DNA of 26,000 nucleotides from Planctomycetes bacterium UBA1146 (lineage in GTDB: Bacteria > Planctomycetota > UBA8108 > UBA1146), in assembly GCA_002311345.1 (NCBI GenBank), contig DCAA01000024.1, positions 1 through 26,000 of the forward strand, read 5' to 3'. Below, piece by piece: positions 7,737 through 15,665 of the stretch (position 1 is its first letter; every line of letters starts with the position of its first letter). The notes beneath the pieces are model-generated. The model did not search any database. It was not told where the DNA came from and saw only the letters and a list, made by a program, of their open reading frames with translations. Made by a program: the position numbers and the translations under genes.

Positions 7737-7764
7737 GGGGCGGGGGACTAAGGGAGTCCGCCCC
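7737..7764 (-). other. GC-rich hairpin between exbD-like gene and lipoprotein gene
   Basis: The arms GGGGC+GGACT and AGTCC+GCCCC can form 10 bp with a 3-nt bulge and a 5-nt loop. No U-tract follows on the minus strand, so it is not a classic terminator. It could be an mRNA processing or stability element that sets different levels of the channel and lipoprotein. Confidence 0.4.
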
Positions 7765-7775
7765 ACAGGACGATC

Positions 7776-8246
7776 CTATCGGTCAGAAGGGGAATCCTCA
7801 AGGTGACGGAGGTCTTCCGGGGCCGGAGAAACCTCGAATTCGACCTGGCTCCAGCCGAGCAAACCGAGCATCTCGAGCAACTGAATCCCGGATTCCAGTG
7901 CCACGGACCGATCCGCTCGGATGGTGAAAGGCCGGAGCCGTTGCTCGGGATCAAGTTTTTGAAGTGTATCTGAAAACTGTCGGGGTGAGATTTGCTGGTC
8001 GTGCCAGCGAAGATCCCCGTTCTCCAGCAGTGTTACGACCAGCGCATCACTGCGGGTCGCATTTTTCGCCTCGCCATGGGCCTGCGGCAGATCAACCGTG
8101 ATCGTCTGGGTGCTATCGAAGCGTGCCGAGACGAGCAGGAAGATCACCAGCAGGAAGATCACGTCGAGCAGAGGAGCCAGCGAGTCACCCCAGCGAGGGG
8201 TGAGACGTTTTCTTCTGAATCGAGATCGCACGGAGATTCTTCTCAT
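7776..8246 (-). CDS. ExbD/TolR-type biopolymer transport protein
   Basis: This 156-residue protein has a basic cytoplasmic N-terminus and one membrane segment at about residues 22-42 (LAPLLDVIFLLVIFLLVSARF). Within that segment Asp28 matches the conserved proton-path aspartate of ExbD/TolR. The rest is a periplasmic domain with the usual pattern of a polar beta strand, the VTLLENGDLRW segment, and a Ser/Gln helix. With the ExbB-like protein it would form a proton-driven channel acting on a periplasmic or outer-membrane partner. Its ATG overlaps the ExbB stop in TGATG. ExbD, TolR and AglS cannot be separated from sequence alone. No TonB or TolA is in the window. Confidence 0.92.
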   Translation of the reverse strand: MRRISVRSRFRRKRLTPRWGDSLAPLLDVIFLLVIFLLVSARFDSTQTITVDLPQAHGEAKNATRSDALVVTLLENGDLRWHDQQISPRQFSDTLQKLDPEQRLRPFTIRADRSVALESGIQLLEMLGLLGWSQVEFEVSPAPEDLRHLEDSPSDR

Positions 8247-8914
8247 CAGAGTTGCTTCTCGGGCACCTGTGCTACCGGCGCGGCTTTCTTACGGCTGGCG
8301 ATGTGAGTCAAGGTCTCTATCAGGTCCGATCGCGAGCGTTCCAGATCATCGATGAATCCATCGACTCTGTGTGAGAACCAGTGATGGAGAAGTGTCGCCG
8401 GAATGGCAACGGCGAGTCCAAGAGCCGTGGTGACCAGTGCCTGGCCGATGCTACTGGCGAGTAATTCGCCATCGACGCCACTACCGCTGGAGAGGCCGCC
8501 GGCAACACCCTCGAAAGATCCGATCATTCCCCATACGGTTCCGAGGATCCCGATGAGGGGTGCGACCTGGGCGATCACACTCACCAGCGGCAGGAACCGT
8601 TCCAGCCGCTGCACCTCTGCAATCGACACGGAGTCCATCTTCTCGCGCAGGATCGGCAGAGGGAGTCTGTGATTGCGAAGGCCAGCACTCCACGCCTGGG
8701 CGATGGGGCCTGGTGTTCCATCGGCCAGTTCGATTCCGGCCTGTACACCACCCGACTCCATCGCTGGGCGCATCTCGGAAAGGAACCGATCGTAATCGAT
8801 ATTGGCACGCCGGAAGCGAAGGAAGCGTTCGATGGCGATGGTGACGACCAGTACCGATCCAACGATCAACGGAAGCATGAAGACGGGGCCACCGACCCAG
8901 AAGAGTTCGATCAT
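8246..8914 (-). CDS. ExbB/TolQ/MotA-type proton channel protein
   Basis: This 222-residue inner-membrane protein has three predicted membrane segments: about 8-30 (VFMLPLIVGSVLVVTIAIERF), about 107-130 and about 150-172. The last two carry the family signature APLIGILGTVWGMIGSF and the Ala/Gly/Thr-rich ALVTTALGLAVAIPA. It pairs with the ExbD-like protein to convert proton flow into mechanical work. The start codon overlaps the accA stop as ATGA, and the stop overlaps the exbD-like start, so all three are translationally coupled. ExbB is the best guess because of the size and the adjacent ExbD. TolQ is less likely without tolA/tolB/pal. Confidence 0.93.
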   Translation of the reverse strand: MIELFWVGGPVFMLPLIVGSVLVVTIAIERFLRFRRANIDYDRFLSEMRPAMESGGVQAGIELADGTPGPIAQAWSAGLRNHRLPLPILREKMDSVSIAEVQRLERFLPLVSVIAQVAPLIGILGTVWGMIGSFEGVAGGLSSGSGVDGELLASSIGQALVTTALGLAVAIPATLLHHWFSHRVDGFIDDLERSRSDLIETLTHIASRKKAAPVAQVPEKQL

Positions 8915-9909
8915 CCCTGATCCTCGACCACTTGCTGTTGCTGATCTGCGTAGCGCCCGATCGCCATGTACTTGTGAAAGCGTTTCAATTTCCTGTCCTC
9001 TGGATCGAGGTCACTGACTTCATCCAGATGACGGAGAATGGCCTCTTCGACGGCGCGAATCGTGCTCATCGGATCACGATGAGCTCCGCCGATCGGTTCC
9101 TCGATCACCTCATCGACGATCTGGAAGTTCGACAGATCGGAACTGGTGAGTTTGAGAATTTCTGCAGCTCGCGGCGCGTGAGAAGTATCTTTCCATAGGA
9201 TCGCGGAACAACCTTCTGGAGAGATGACGGAGTAATAGGAGTTCTCGAGCATCAGGATCCGGTCAGCGACACCGATCCCGATGGCTCCGCCACTACCTCC
9301 CTCTCCGATCACCACTGCGACTACCGGGACCTTGAGAGAAGCCATCGCCTGGAGATTTTTTGCGATGACGAATGCTTGCCCGCGCTCCTCGGCTTCGATT
9401 CCCGGGAAGGCCCCGGCGGTATTGATGAAGGAGATGATCGGGATGCCGAATTTCTCGGCCAGCCGCATCTTCTTGATCGCCTTGCGATATCCCTCCGGGT
9501 GGGGCATGCCGAAGAAGCAAGCGACCTTCTCCTGGTTGGTCTTGCCCTTGCGGTGACCGACGATCATCACCTTGCGGCCCCGGATTCGCCCGAGCCCGGT
9601 GATGATGGCCGGATCGTCTCGATATGTCCCATCTCCGTGAAGTTCGAGGAAATCGCTGACGAATCCGTGGATGTAGTCAGTGGTGCGCGGACGCCCAGGA
9701 TGGCGGGCGATCTGGACTCGTTGCCACGGGTTCAGGTGCGAGTAGATGGCGCGCTTTTTCTCCTCGCACTTCTTTTCCAGTTCTTCGAGTTGGCCAGAGA
9801 GATCGATTTCCGAGCTCTCGGAGAAGGAACGCAACTCCGAGATCCGGTTCTCCAGCTCCACGATGGGAGCCTCGAAGTCGAGTCCGTGTGCGCTGGATTC
9901 GTTCTCCAT
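8911..9909 (-). CDS. accA: Acetyl-CoA carboxylase carboxyltransferase subunit alpha
   Basis: The alpha subunit transfers CO2 from carboxybiotin to acetyl-CoA, forming malonyl-CoA for fatty-acid synthesis. The 332-residue protein has the AccA features in order: the helical N-terminus (LENRISELRS), NPWQRVQIARHPGRP, the crotonase-fold NTAGAFPGIEAEERGQ (163-178) and GEGGSGGAIGIG (202-213). ATG at 9907-9909 follows an AGAGG. It heads a seven-gene minus-strand cluster and overlaps the exbB-like gene by four bases (ATGA). Its partner accD lies about 8 kb away on the opposite strand, so the two subunits must be matched in amount across different operons. Confidence 0.97.
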   Translation of the reverse strand: MENESSAHGLDFEAPIVELENRISELRSFSESSEIDLSGQLEELEKKCEEKKRAIYSHLNPWQRVQIARHPGRPRTTDYIHGFVSDFLELHGDGTYRDDPAIITGLGRIRGRKVMIVGHRKGKTNQEKVACFFGMPHPEGYRKAIKKMRLAEKFGIPIISFINTAGAFPGIEAEERGQAFVIAKNLQAMASLKVPVVAVVIGEGGSGGAIGIGVADRILMLENSYYSVISPEGCSAILWKDTSHAPRAAEILKLTSSDLSNFQIVDEVIEEPIGGAHRDPMSTIRAVEEAILRHLDEVSDLDPEDRKLKRFHKYMAIGRYADQQQQVVEDQG

Positions 9910-9937
9910 CGGTGCCTCTCCCCGTCATGATCGGGAC

Positions 9938-9943
9938 ATCCTA
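9938..9943 (-). promoter_or_regulatory. Possible -10 box of the accA operon
   Basis: TAGGAT on the minus strand, the same hexamer as upstream of def, would start transcription near 9931 with a leader of about 22 nt. No convincing -35 is seen 16-18 nt upstream. Confidence 0.3.
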
Positions 9944-9980
9944 CGGTCGCAAGTGACACGCCGCTAGCGCTCCGGTGCGC

Positions 9981-10009
9981 TTGCCCGGAGGTCCGGGCGA
10001 CTGCACAAT
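9981..10009 (+). promoter_or_regulatory. Possible purL promoter with overlapping dyad
   Basis: TTGCCC (4/6), a 17-nt spacer and CACAAT (4/6) lie in the 148-nt gap between accA and purL. A perfect inverted repeat, GCCCGGA-GG-TCCGGGC (9983-9998), covers the -35 and spacer. It could be a repressor operator or a hairpin; no regulator is identified. Confidence 0.3.
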
Positions 10010-10057
10010 CACCCCAGGACGGCCCGAGTACCGTGCCGCACCGGCTCAGGAGCATCG

Positions 10058-12964
10058 ATGTCCCGCACTTACACCGTCACCGTGATTCATGACCGGGATC
10101 CGAATCCGAGTCCCGATGCTGAGTTACAGGACGCGCTCATCTCTGTCGGCAACTCGCCACTGCCGGGGCATCTGCTCGCATCCGATGCGGTCTTCTACCT
10201 CCGTGTCCCCGAACGGGACTGCAACAAAGTGGTCGAACTTGCCGATCGGTTTCTGGCCGGATCTCCAGCTTGTCGTGCTGTTGTCGAGGAGGGGGTGGGG
10301 TTGCCGCCGCGTTCAGCAGGTGAGGCGGCGATTGTTGTGCAGCGAAGACCCGGGGTGATGGATCCTGTTTCTCACAGTGTCCTCCACGCCATGTTCGAAT
10401 CGGGATTCGACCGCGATGGTTGCCAGGTTCGAACAGCACTGCGTTATCGGCTGGGCGGTATGGAGCCGGCCAAGGATCTCCTCGATGGAATCGCCGGGCG
10501 TCTGGGCAACGGGATCGTCGATGAGTGGTGCACTTTTATCGCCGGCGAAGTGGAATCGGTTCCCGATCCGTTCAGAGAATTTCCAGCTCACGCTCAGGGC
10601 CGCGTCGAGATTCCCATCATCGAAGTTTCCGATGAAGAGTTACTTTTCATCAGTGAGGAGGGGGGGCTCAGTCTCGATCTCGCCGAGATGCAGACCATCC
10701 GTTCACATTACGTTTCGTTGGGACGGGATCCGAGCGAGATAGAACTGGAAACCATCGCCCAGACCTGGTCGGAGCACTGCTGTCACAAGACCCTCACCGG
10801 AAGCGTTCGTCACGGCGATCTGAAGTTCGACAACCTGCTCAAGGAGACGATCTTCCAGGTGACCCGTGATCTGGATCTTCCGTGGTGCTGGTCTGTGTTT
10901 CGCGATAATGCCGGGGTGATCGGTATCGATGACGAGTGGGGGGTCTCCTTCAAGGTCGAGACCCACAACCATCCCAGTGCTCTGGAACCTTATGGGGGTG
11001 CCGGCACCGGCATCGGAGGAGTGATCCGCGATACCCTCGGCACGGGGCTCGGTGCCATGCCAATTCTCAACACCGACGTGTTCTGTTTTGCTCCAGCGGA
11101 TACTTCCATCGAGGACTTACCGGCAGGAACCATGCATCCGAGACGACTGATGCGAGGGGTGGTTGCGGGAGTTCGTGATTACGGCAACCGGATGGGCATC
11201 CCGACCGCCAACGGAGCGATTCACTTTCACCCCGGATTTGTCGGTAATCCGCTGGTGTTTTGCGGTTCGGTCGGGTTACTGCGGCGCGAACATGTCGACA
11301 AGACGGTTCAACCAGGCGACCTGATCGTCGCCGTCGGGGGTCGTACTGGGCGAGACGGGATTCACGGTGCCACCTTCTCATCGCGTGAGTTGACCGAGGA
11401 TTCGGAGGAAGTCTCCGCTGGAGCGGTACAGATCGGCAATCCACTCGAGGAGAAAAAGGTACTCGACGGCCTGATGCGCGTACGAGATGAGAACCTCTGT
11501 CGCGCAGTGACCGATTGCGGTGCCGGGGGCTTTTCCAGTGCTGTAGGAGAGATGGGTGAGCACACCGGAGCCGAAGTGTATCTCGATCGCGCTCCACTCA
11601 AGTATCCGGGACTCGGTCCCACCGAGGTGTGGATCAGTGAGGCGCAGGAGCGGATGGTGCTCGCGGTCGATCCAGCGCAACTGGAGCGAGTCGAGCAGAT
11701 CTTCGCCGAGGAAGAGGTGGAGTGCGCGGTTCTCGGCCATTTCCGCGACGACGGCAAGTTACGCCTGTTCCACGGTGAAGAACTGGTGGGAGAACTGGAT
11801 GTTGGTTTCCTTCACGGAGGCCGCCCCGACATCGAACAGGTCTCGGTACCTCCAGCAACAAGAACGGCCACCGATCCCGAACTGGGATCGCGCGATGATC
11901 TTCAGATCCTCGAGGAGCTGCTGGCCGACGGCAACGTCGCCTCCAAGGAACCGGTGGTGCGACAGTACGATCATGAAGTCCAGGGCCGCATGACGTTGCG
12001 TCCCTTTGCCGGTGCCGACCGAGATTCTCCGATGGATGGATGCGCGCTCGATCCTTTGCGCGATGGATCCCATCAGGTGGTCGTCTCGTGTGGAATGGCT
12101 GTGGCGATGGGAGAGGTGGACCCGTACCAGATGGCCTGTCACAGCGTCGACGAGGCGCTACGCAATTGCATCGCTTCGGGCGGGACACTCGAGAGGGCGG
12201 CGCTGATCGATAATTATGCCTGGGGAGATGTTCGCGATCCAAAAATCCTCGGACAGATTGTCGAATGTTCGCTCGGTGCAGCCGATGCTGCCCGCGCCTA
12301 CGGCACTCCTTTCATCTCCGGCAAGGACTCGCTCCATAACACTTACCGAGCGGCTGGAGTGTCTCGTTCGATTCCGCCGGTGCTGCTGGTCTCTGCCATC
12401 TCGGTGGCGAAGGGGCCGCTGTGCGCGCCCGGCTCCGATGTCAAGGATGCGGGCTCGGCGATGGTCCTGCTTGGACCACAGGCAGCGATTCCAGGCAGTT
12501 TGCTGCAACTGAAGTATCACGGTGATGGCGGGGTTGTTGCTCGTTTCGATGCTGATCTGGGACCGAAGTTACTGGAGAAGTTGCGACATTGGATCGTAGA
12601 ACGCCGGGTTCGAGCCGTTCATGACCTCTCTGACGGAGGACTCGCCGTCGCTGCCGCGGAGATGGCATTTGGCGGTGGAGGACTGGGAATCGATCTCCAT
12701 CTCGACGGTGCTGATGACGATCGCATCGCGACTCTCTTCGGCGAAGGACCGCATCGGTTCCTGGTCGAGGTTTCCCCGACCGAGGTCGATGCGTTGCTCC
12801 TGGAGGCGGATAGTGCGGGGATCCCCGCACGGTGCATCGGCACCAGCACTGACGATGGGGTGTTCCGGATCCGTTACTCAGGAGAGACCTGCATCGAGAG
12901 TCCAGTCGATTCATTGAAGAAGATCTGGAAGCGAAGCCTGGAGGCAATATGGCCGACTCCATGA
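10058..12964 (+). CDS. purL: Phosphoribosylformylglycinamidine synthase, PurS-PurL fusion
   Basis: The enzyme makes FGAM from FGAR, ATP and glutamine-derived ammonia in purine synthesis. The 968-residue protein is between the small PurL (about 740) and the large PurL (about 1300, with a glutaminase). Residues 90-162 match PurS (RRPGVMDPVSHSVLHAMFES), and residues 1-80 may be a second PurS-like half. The catalytic part follows: WSEHCCHKTL (about 237), VETHNHPSALEPYGGAGTG (about 300) and SGKDSLHN (about 753). There is no C-terminal glutaminase; that activity comes from PurQ, encoded next. ATG follows AGGAG. The gene overlaps purQ by 16 nt. A PurS fused to PurL with a separate PurQ is uncommon and should be useful for placing the organism. 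Confidence 0.96.
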   Translation: MSRTYTVTVIHDRDPNPSPDAELQDALISVGNSPLPGHLLASDAVFYLRVPERDCNKVVELADRFLAGSPACRAVVEEGVGLPPRSAGEAAIVVQRRPGVMDPVSHSVLHAMFESGFDRDGCQVRTALRYRLGGMEPAKDLLDGIAGRLGNGIVDEWCTFIAGEVESVPDPFREFPAHAQGRVEIPIIEVSDEELLFISEEGGLSLDLAEMQTIRSHYVSLGRDPSEIELETIAQTWSEHCCHKTLTGSVRHGDLKFDNLLKETIFQVTRDLDLPWCWSVFRDNAGVIGIDDEWGVSFKVETHNHPSALEPYGGAGTGIGGVIRDTLGTGLGAMPILNTDVFCFAPADTSIEDLPAGTMHPRRLMRGVVAGVRDYGNRMGIPTANGAIHFHPGFVGNPLVFCGSVGLLRREHVDKTVQPGDLIVAVGGRTGRDGIHGATFSSRELTEDSEEVSAGAVQIGNPLEEKKVLDGLMRVRDENLCRAVTDCGAGGFSSAVGEMGEHTGAEVYLDRAPLKYPGLGPTEVWISEAQERMVLAVDPAQLERVEQIFAEEEVECAVLGHFRDDGKLRLFHGEELVGELDVGFLHGGRPDIEQVSVPPATRTATDPELGSRDDLQILEELLADGNVASKEPVVRQYDHEVQGRMTLRPFAGADRDSPMDGCALDPLRDGSHQVVVSCGMAVAMGEVDPYQMACHSVDEALRNCIASGGTLERAALIDNYAWGDVRDPKILGQIVECSLGAADAARAYGTPFISGKDSLHNTYRAAGVSRSIPPVLLVSAISVAKGPLCAPGSDVKDAGSAMVLLGPQAAIPGSLLQLKYHGDGGVVARFDADLGPKLLEKLRHWIVERRVRAVHDLSDGGLAVAAAEMAFGGGGLGIDLHLDGADDDRIATLFGEGPHRFLVEVSPTEVDALLLEADSAGIPARCIGTSTDDGVFRIRYSGETCIESPVDSLKKIWKRSLEAIWPTP

Positions 12965-13791
12965 ATCACCTTCGCCCGCTGGCACTGGTCCTGCGTGCCG
13001 CCGGAACCAACTGTGACCGCGAGACCGTTCATGCACTCGAACTGGCCGGAGCACGCGTCGAGTCGATTCATGTCAATGCGCTGGGAAAGGATCCGGCAAT
13101 TCTCCTAGAGGCGGGATTGGTGGCTTTTCCGGGCGGCTTCACCTTCGGCGATGACGTCGCTAGCGGAGCTGTTCTGGCCCATATCATCGAGGAGCGACTG
13201 CGACCGATGCTGCAGCAGTTCGTCGATCGAGGTGGTCTGGTGATCGGGATCTGCAATGGATTCCAGGTACTGGTTCGTCTCGGTCTGCTTCCGGGTGGCA
13301 GTGGTAAAGGTGCCATGCTGTGGAACCGATCGGGTCGGTTCGAGGATCGCTGGGTCCATCTGGAAGCAGGACGATGCGAATGTCCGTGGTTTGTCTCCGG
13401 GCACAAGTACTTCATCCCGGTGGCCCACGCAGAAGGCCGATTCGAGTGGTTCCCGGATCAACCGGGAGAGAGTTTTCCGGAGTCCCAGGTTGCGTTTCGT
13501 TACCGAAACAGCGACGGAGACGCTGCCCAGTATCCCGACGATCCCAATGGATCCCACCAGGGGATCGCGGGTATCCTGTCGGCCGATGGCAACGTGCTCG
13601 GCATGATGCCGCACCCGGAACGATTTGTCCGTCCCGAGCATCACCCATACTGGATGCGTCTACGTCCGGATGGGGCCATCCCGACCGAGCAAGAACTTCC
13701 GGTACCGCTCGGCCTCGATATCTTCCGGGGGGCCATCGATCACCTTCGTTCTCGCCAGGGTGATCTGGTTGGAGAAAGCGAGGTGCGTTGA
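12949..13791 (+). CDS. purQ: Phosphoribosylformylglycinamidine synthase glutaminase subunit
   Basis: PurQ is a class I glutamine amidotransferase that feeds ammonia to PurL. The nucleophile is Cys102 in GICNGFQVL, and the His/Glu pair is His222/Glu224 in MMPHPERF. The N-terminal LRAAGTNCDRET and PGGFTFGDDVASG are typical of the family. At 280 residues it is longer than the short PurQ (about 225), with an acidic insertion before the catalytic His and a C-terminal tail. ATG at 12949 is 4 nt after GGAGG. An ATG at 12961 in an ATGA overlap is less well placed. The stop overlaps the recJ start (TTGA). Confidence 0.96.
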   Translation: MADSMNHLRPLALVLRAAGTNCDRETVHALELAGARVESIHVNALGKDPAILLEAGLVAFPGGFTFGDDVASGAVLAHIIEERLRPMLQQFVDRGGLVIGICNGFQVLVRLGLLPGGSGKGAMLWNRSGRFEDRWVHLEAGRCECPWFVSGHKYFIPVAHAEGRFEWFPDQPGESFPESQVAFRYRNSDGDAAQYPDDPNGSHQGIAGILSADGNVLGMMPHPERFVRPEHHPYWMRLRPDGAIPTEQELPVPLGLDIFRGAIDHLRSRQGDLVGESEVR

Positions 13792-15527
13792 GCTCCGCTA
13801 ACCAAACGGTTGATCGCCCCTGGGGTCCCCTCGAATACGACGATTCCGCAGCCACTGAACTGGCACGCGAGTGCCAACTTCATCCAGTGCTGGCTCGGCT
13901 ACTCATCCAGCGTGGCATCACCACCGCTCAGCAGGCCAACGAGTTCCTGGAACCAAAGTTGACGAATCTGCTGGAGCCAGATGTCATCCCCGACATCGAT
14001 CAGGCGGTGGAGATGATTTTCACCGTGCGCGAAGTGCAGGGGAAAATCGCCATTTATGGTGATTACGACGTCGATGGCATCAGTGGTACCGCGATACTCC
14101 TGGAGATGCTCGGTCACCTGGGGGTGGAAACGGTGTATCGACTGTCCGATCGGATCAAGGAAGGCTACGGATTTCACGTTCAAGCAGTGGATGAGTTGGC
14201 CGAACAAGGGGTCGACCTCATCATCACTGTCGATGGTGGCAGCAACGATGTGGCTGCGTTGCGACGTACACAAGAACTGGGACTGGAGGTGATCGTCACC
14301 GATCACCATCGGATTGATGAGACACTGGAGGGGATCCCACTGGTGCATCCAGGTCGTGCCGATCGACCATCTCCATCGCTGGGTCTGTGCGGTGCCGGGG
14401 TTGCCTACAAACTGGCCTGGGCTCTCGCCAAAGAAGCTGCTGGTGGAGGCAAGGTCGATAACCGGACCCGCGATCTACTCGTCGAGTTGCTCGGATTCAC
14501 GGCGCTGGGAACGGTGGCGGATGTCGTTCCGCTGGTGGGTGAAAACCGCATTATCGTGCGTCAGGGTCTGCGCGCCATCGCTGCGACACAGCGGCCCGGA
14601 CTCGCCGCCTTGATGGATACCTGTCGGATCAATCGGAGTGTGCTCTCGGCGATAGACATCGGTTTTCGAATCGCTCCTCATCTCAATGCTGCCGGGCGCC
14701 TCGGCGATGCCAGTGAGGCTCTGGAGTTGTTACTCACCGATGATCCGGCGCGCGCCAGTGAACTCGCAGCAAAACTGGCACGGCTCAACCGCGAGCGCCG
14801 CGAGATTGAAAAGGTGATGACGCAGGAGTGTATCGAGGAAATGAAACAGGGACTCCATCCGGAATCTGGTCCGATCGTCTTTGCCCGAGAAGGTTGGCAT
14901 CCAGGAGTGGCGGGCATCGTCGCCAATCGCGTTGTCGATCGAGTGCATCGTCCGGTGTGGGTACTGTGCATCGATGGGGAAACGGCGCGAGGATCCGGAC
15001 GTAGCATCGATGAATTGCCTCTTTCCGATCTCTACCCGGTAATGGGCCCCGTGGTGGAAAAGGTGGGAGGTCATCGCGCTGCAGGCGGCATGACGATTCG
15101 AACCGACCGCATCGAGCAGTTGAAGCAAGTACTCGCCGACCAACAGGCTTCCATGGCAGATGCCGAGCAGATTCCTCCTCGTCGTTACGATCTGGAACTG
15201 TCACCGGGTGAAATCAATCTTGAACTGGCGGATGCCCTGGAGTCTCTGGCACCATTTGGTGCCGCGAACCGACAACCAGTCTTTTGCATCCGGGGTCTAC
15301 GCCTCGAGGGAACTCCACGGCTGGTGGGAGCCGCTGAAGAACATGTCCAGGTGAAGTTCCGGGCAGATGGAGCGTCCATCGGAGCGATCTGGTTCCGTGG
15401 GGCGGGTCGCGCACGGGAGTTGACCGAGGGTGGCGAGATGACGATTGTGGCCAACCTCACCGTGAATCATTTCCGCGGGCGCAACGCTCAGTTGCAGATC
15501 GTCGATCGGATCCCCGACGACGAGTGA
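13788..15527 (+). CDS. recJ: Single-stranded-DNA-specific 5'-3' exonuclease RecJ
   Basis: RecJ degrades single-stranded DNA 5' to 3' in recombination and repair. The 579-residue length is typical. DHH-family motifs are in order: YGDYDVDGISG (Asp92, Asp94, Asp96), TVDGGSND (Asp149), TDHH (Asp172-His174), ALGTVADVVPL (about 236-246) and APHLNAAGRLGD (about 293-304). The DHHA1 region shows GWHPGVAGIVANRV and GGHRAAGGM, followed by an OB-like C-terminus. In motif II, GGS replaces the usual CGI, while the metal-ligand Asp is kept. The TTG at 13788 follows GAGG by 4 nt and overlaps the purQ stop as TTGA. Placement behind purL-purQ ties a repair nuclease to purine supply in one operon. Confidence 0.97.
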   Translation: MSSANQTVDRPWGPLEYDDSAATELARECQLHPVLARLLIQRGITTAQQANEFLEPKLTNLLEPDVIPDIDQAVEMIFTVREVQGKIAIYGDYDVDGISGTAILLEMLGHLGVETVYRLSDRIKEGYGFHVQAVDELAEQGVDLIITVDGGSNDVAALRRTQELGLEVIVTDHHRIDETLEGIPLVHPGRADRPSPSLGLCGAGVAYKLAWALAKEAAGGGKVDNRTRDLLVELLGFTALGTVADVVPLVGENRIIVRQGLRAIAATQRPGLAALMDTCRINRSVLSAIDIGFRIAPHLNAAGRLGDASEALELLLTDDPARASELAAKLARLNRERREIEKVMTQECIEEMKQGLHPESGPIVFAREGWHPGVAGIVANRVVDRVHRPVWVLCIDGETARGSGRSIDELPLSDLYPVMGPVVEKVGGHRAAGGMTIRTDRIEQLKQVLADQQASMADAEQIPPRRYDLELSPGEINLELADALESLAPFGAANRQPVFCIRGLRLEGTPRLVGAAEEHVQVKFRADGASIGAIWFRGAGRARELTEGGEMTIVANLTVNHFRGRNAQLQIVDRIPDDE

Positions 15528-15581
15528 CAATTTTCGTCAGTTTGGCCCACATCTTGGCTCATCTTGCTCGCCCGGGTGACG

Positions 15582-15637
15582 CAGATGGTCACATCTGGCG
15601 ACAGTCGGGCTCGGCCACCATCTGTCGCTACATTTTT
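15582..15637 (+). terminator. Putative purL-purQ-recJ terminator with alternative hairpins
   Basis: TGGCGACAG (15596-15604) pairs with CTGTCGCTA (15622-15630), giving 9 bp including one G-U pair, and TTTTT follows at 15633-15637. Just upstream, CAGATG-GTCA-CATCTG forms a separate hairpin. CAGATGGT (15582-15589) can instead pair with ACCATCTG (15617-15624), which would disrupt the terminator stem. The loop is long (17 nt), so terminator strength is uncertain. Confidence 0.5.
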
Positions 15638-15665
15638 AACCTGTTTTATTGTAACAACTTATAAA
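15636..15665 (+). promoter_or_regulatory. Putative promoter of the first pilin gene
   Basis: TTAACC (4/6), an 18-nt spacer and TATAAA (5/6) lie in the only AT-rich stretch of the gap. Transcription would start near 15672, leaving a long leader of about 160 nt before the pilin ATG. Confidence 0.45.
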
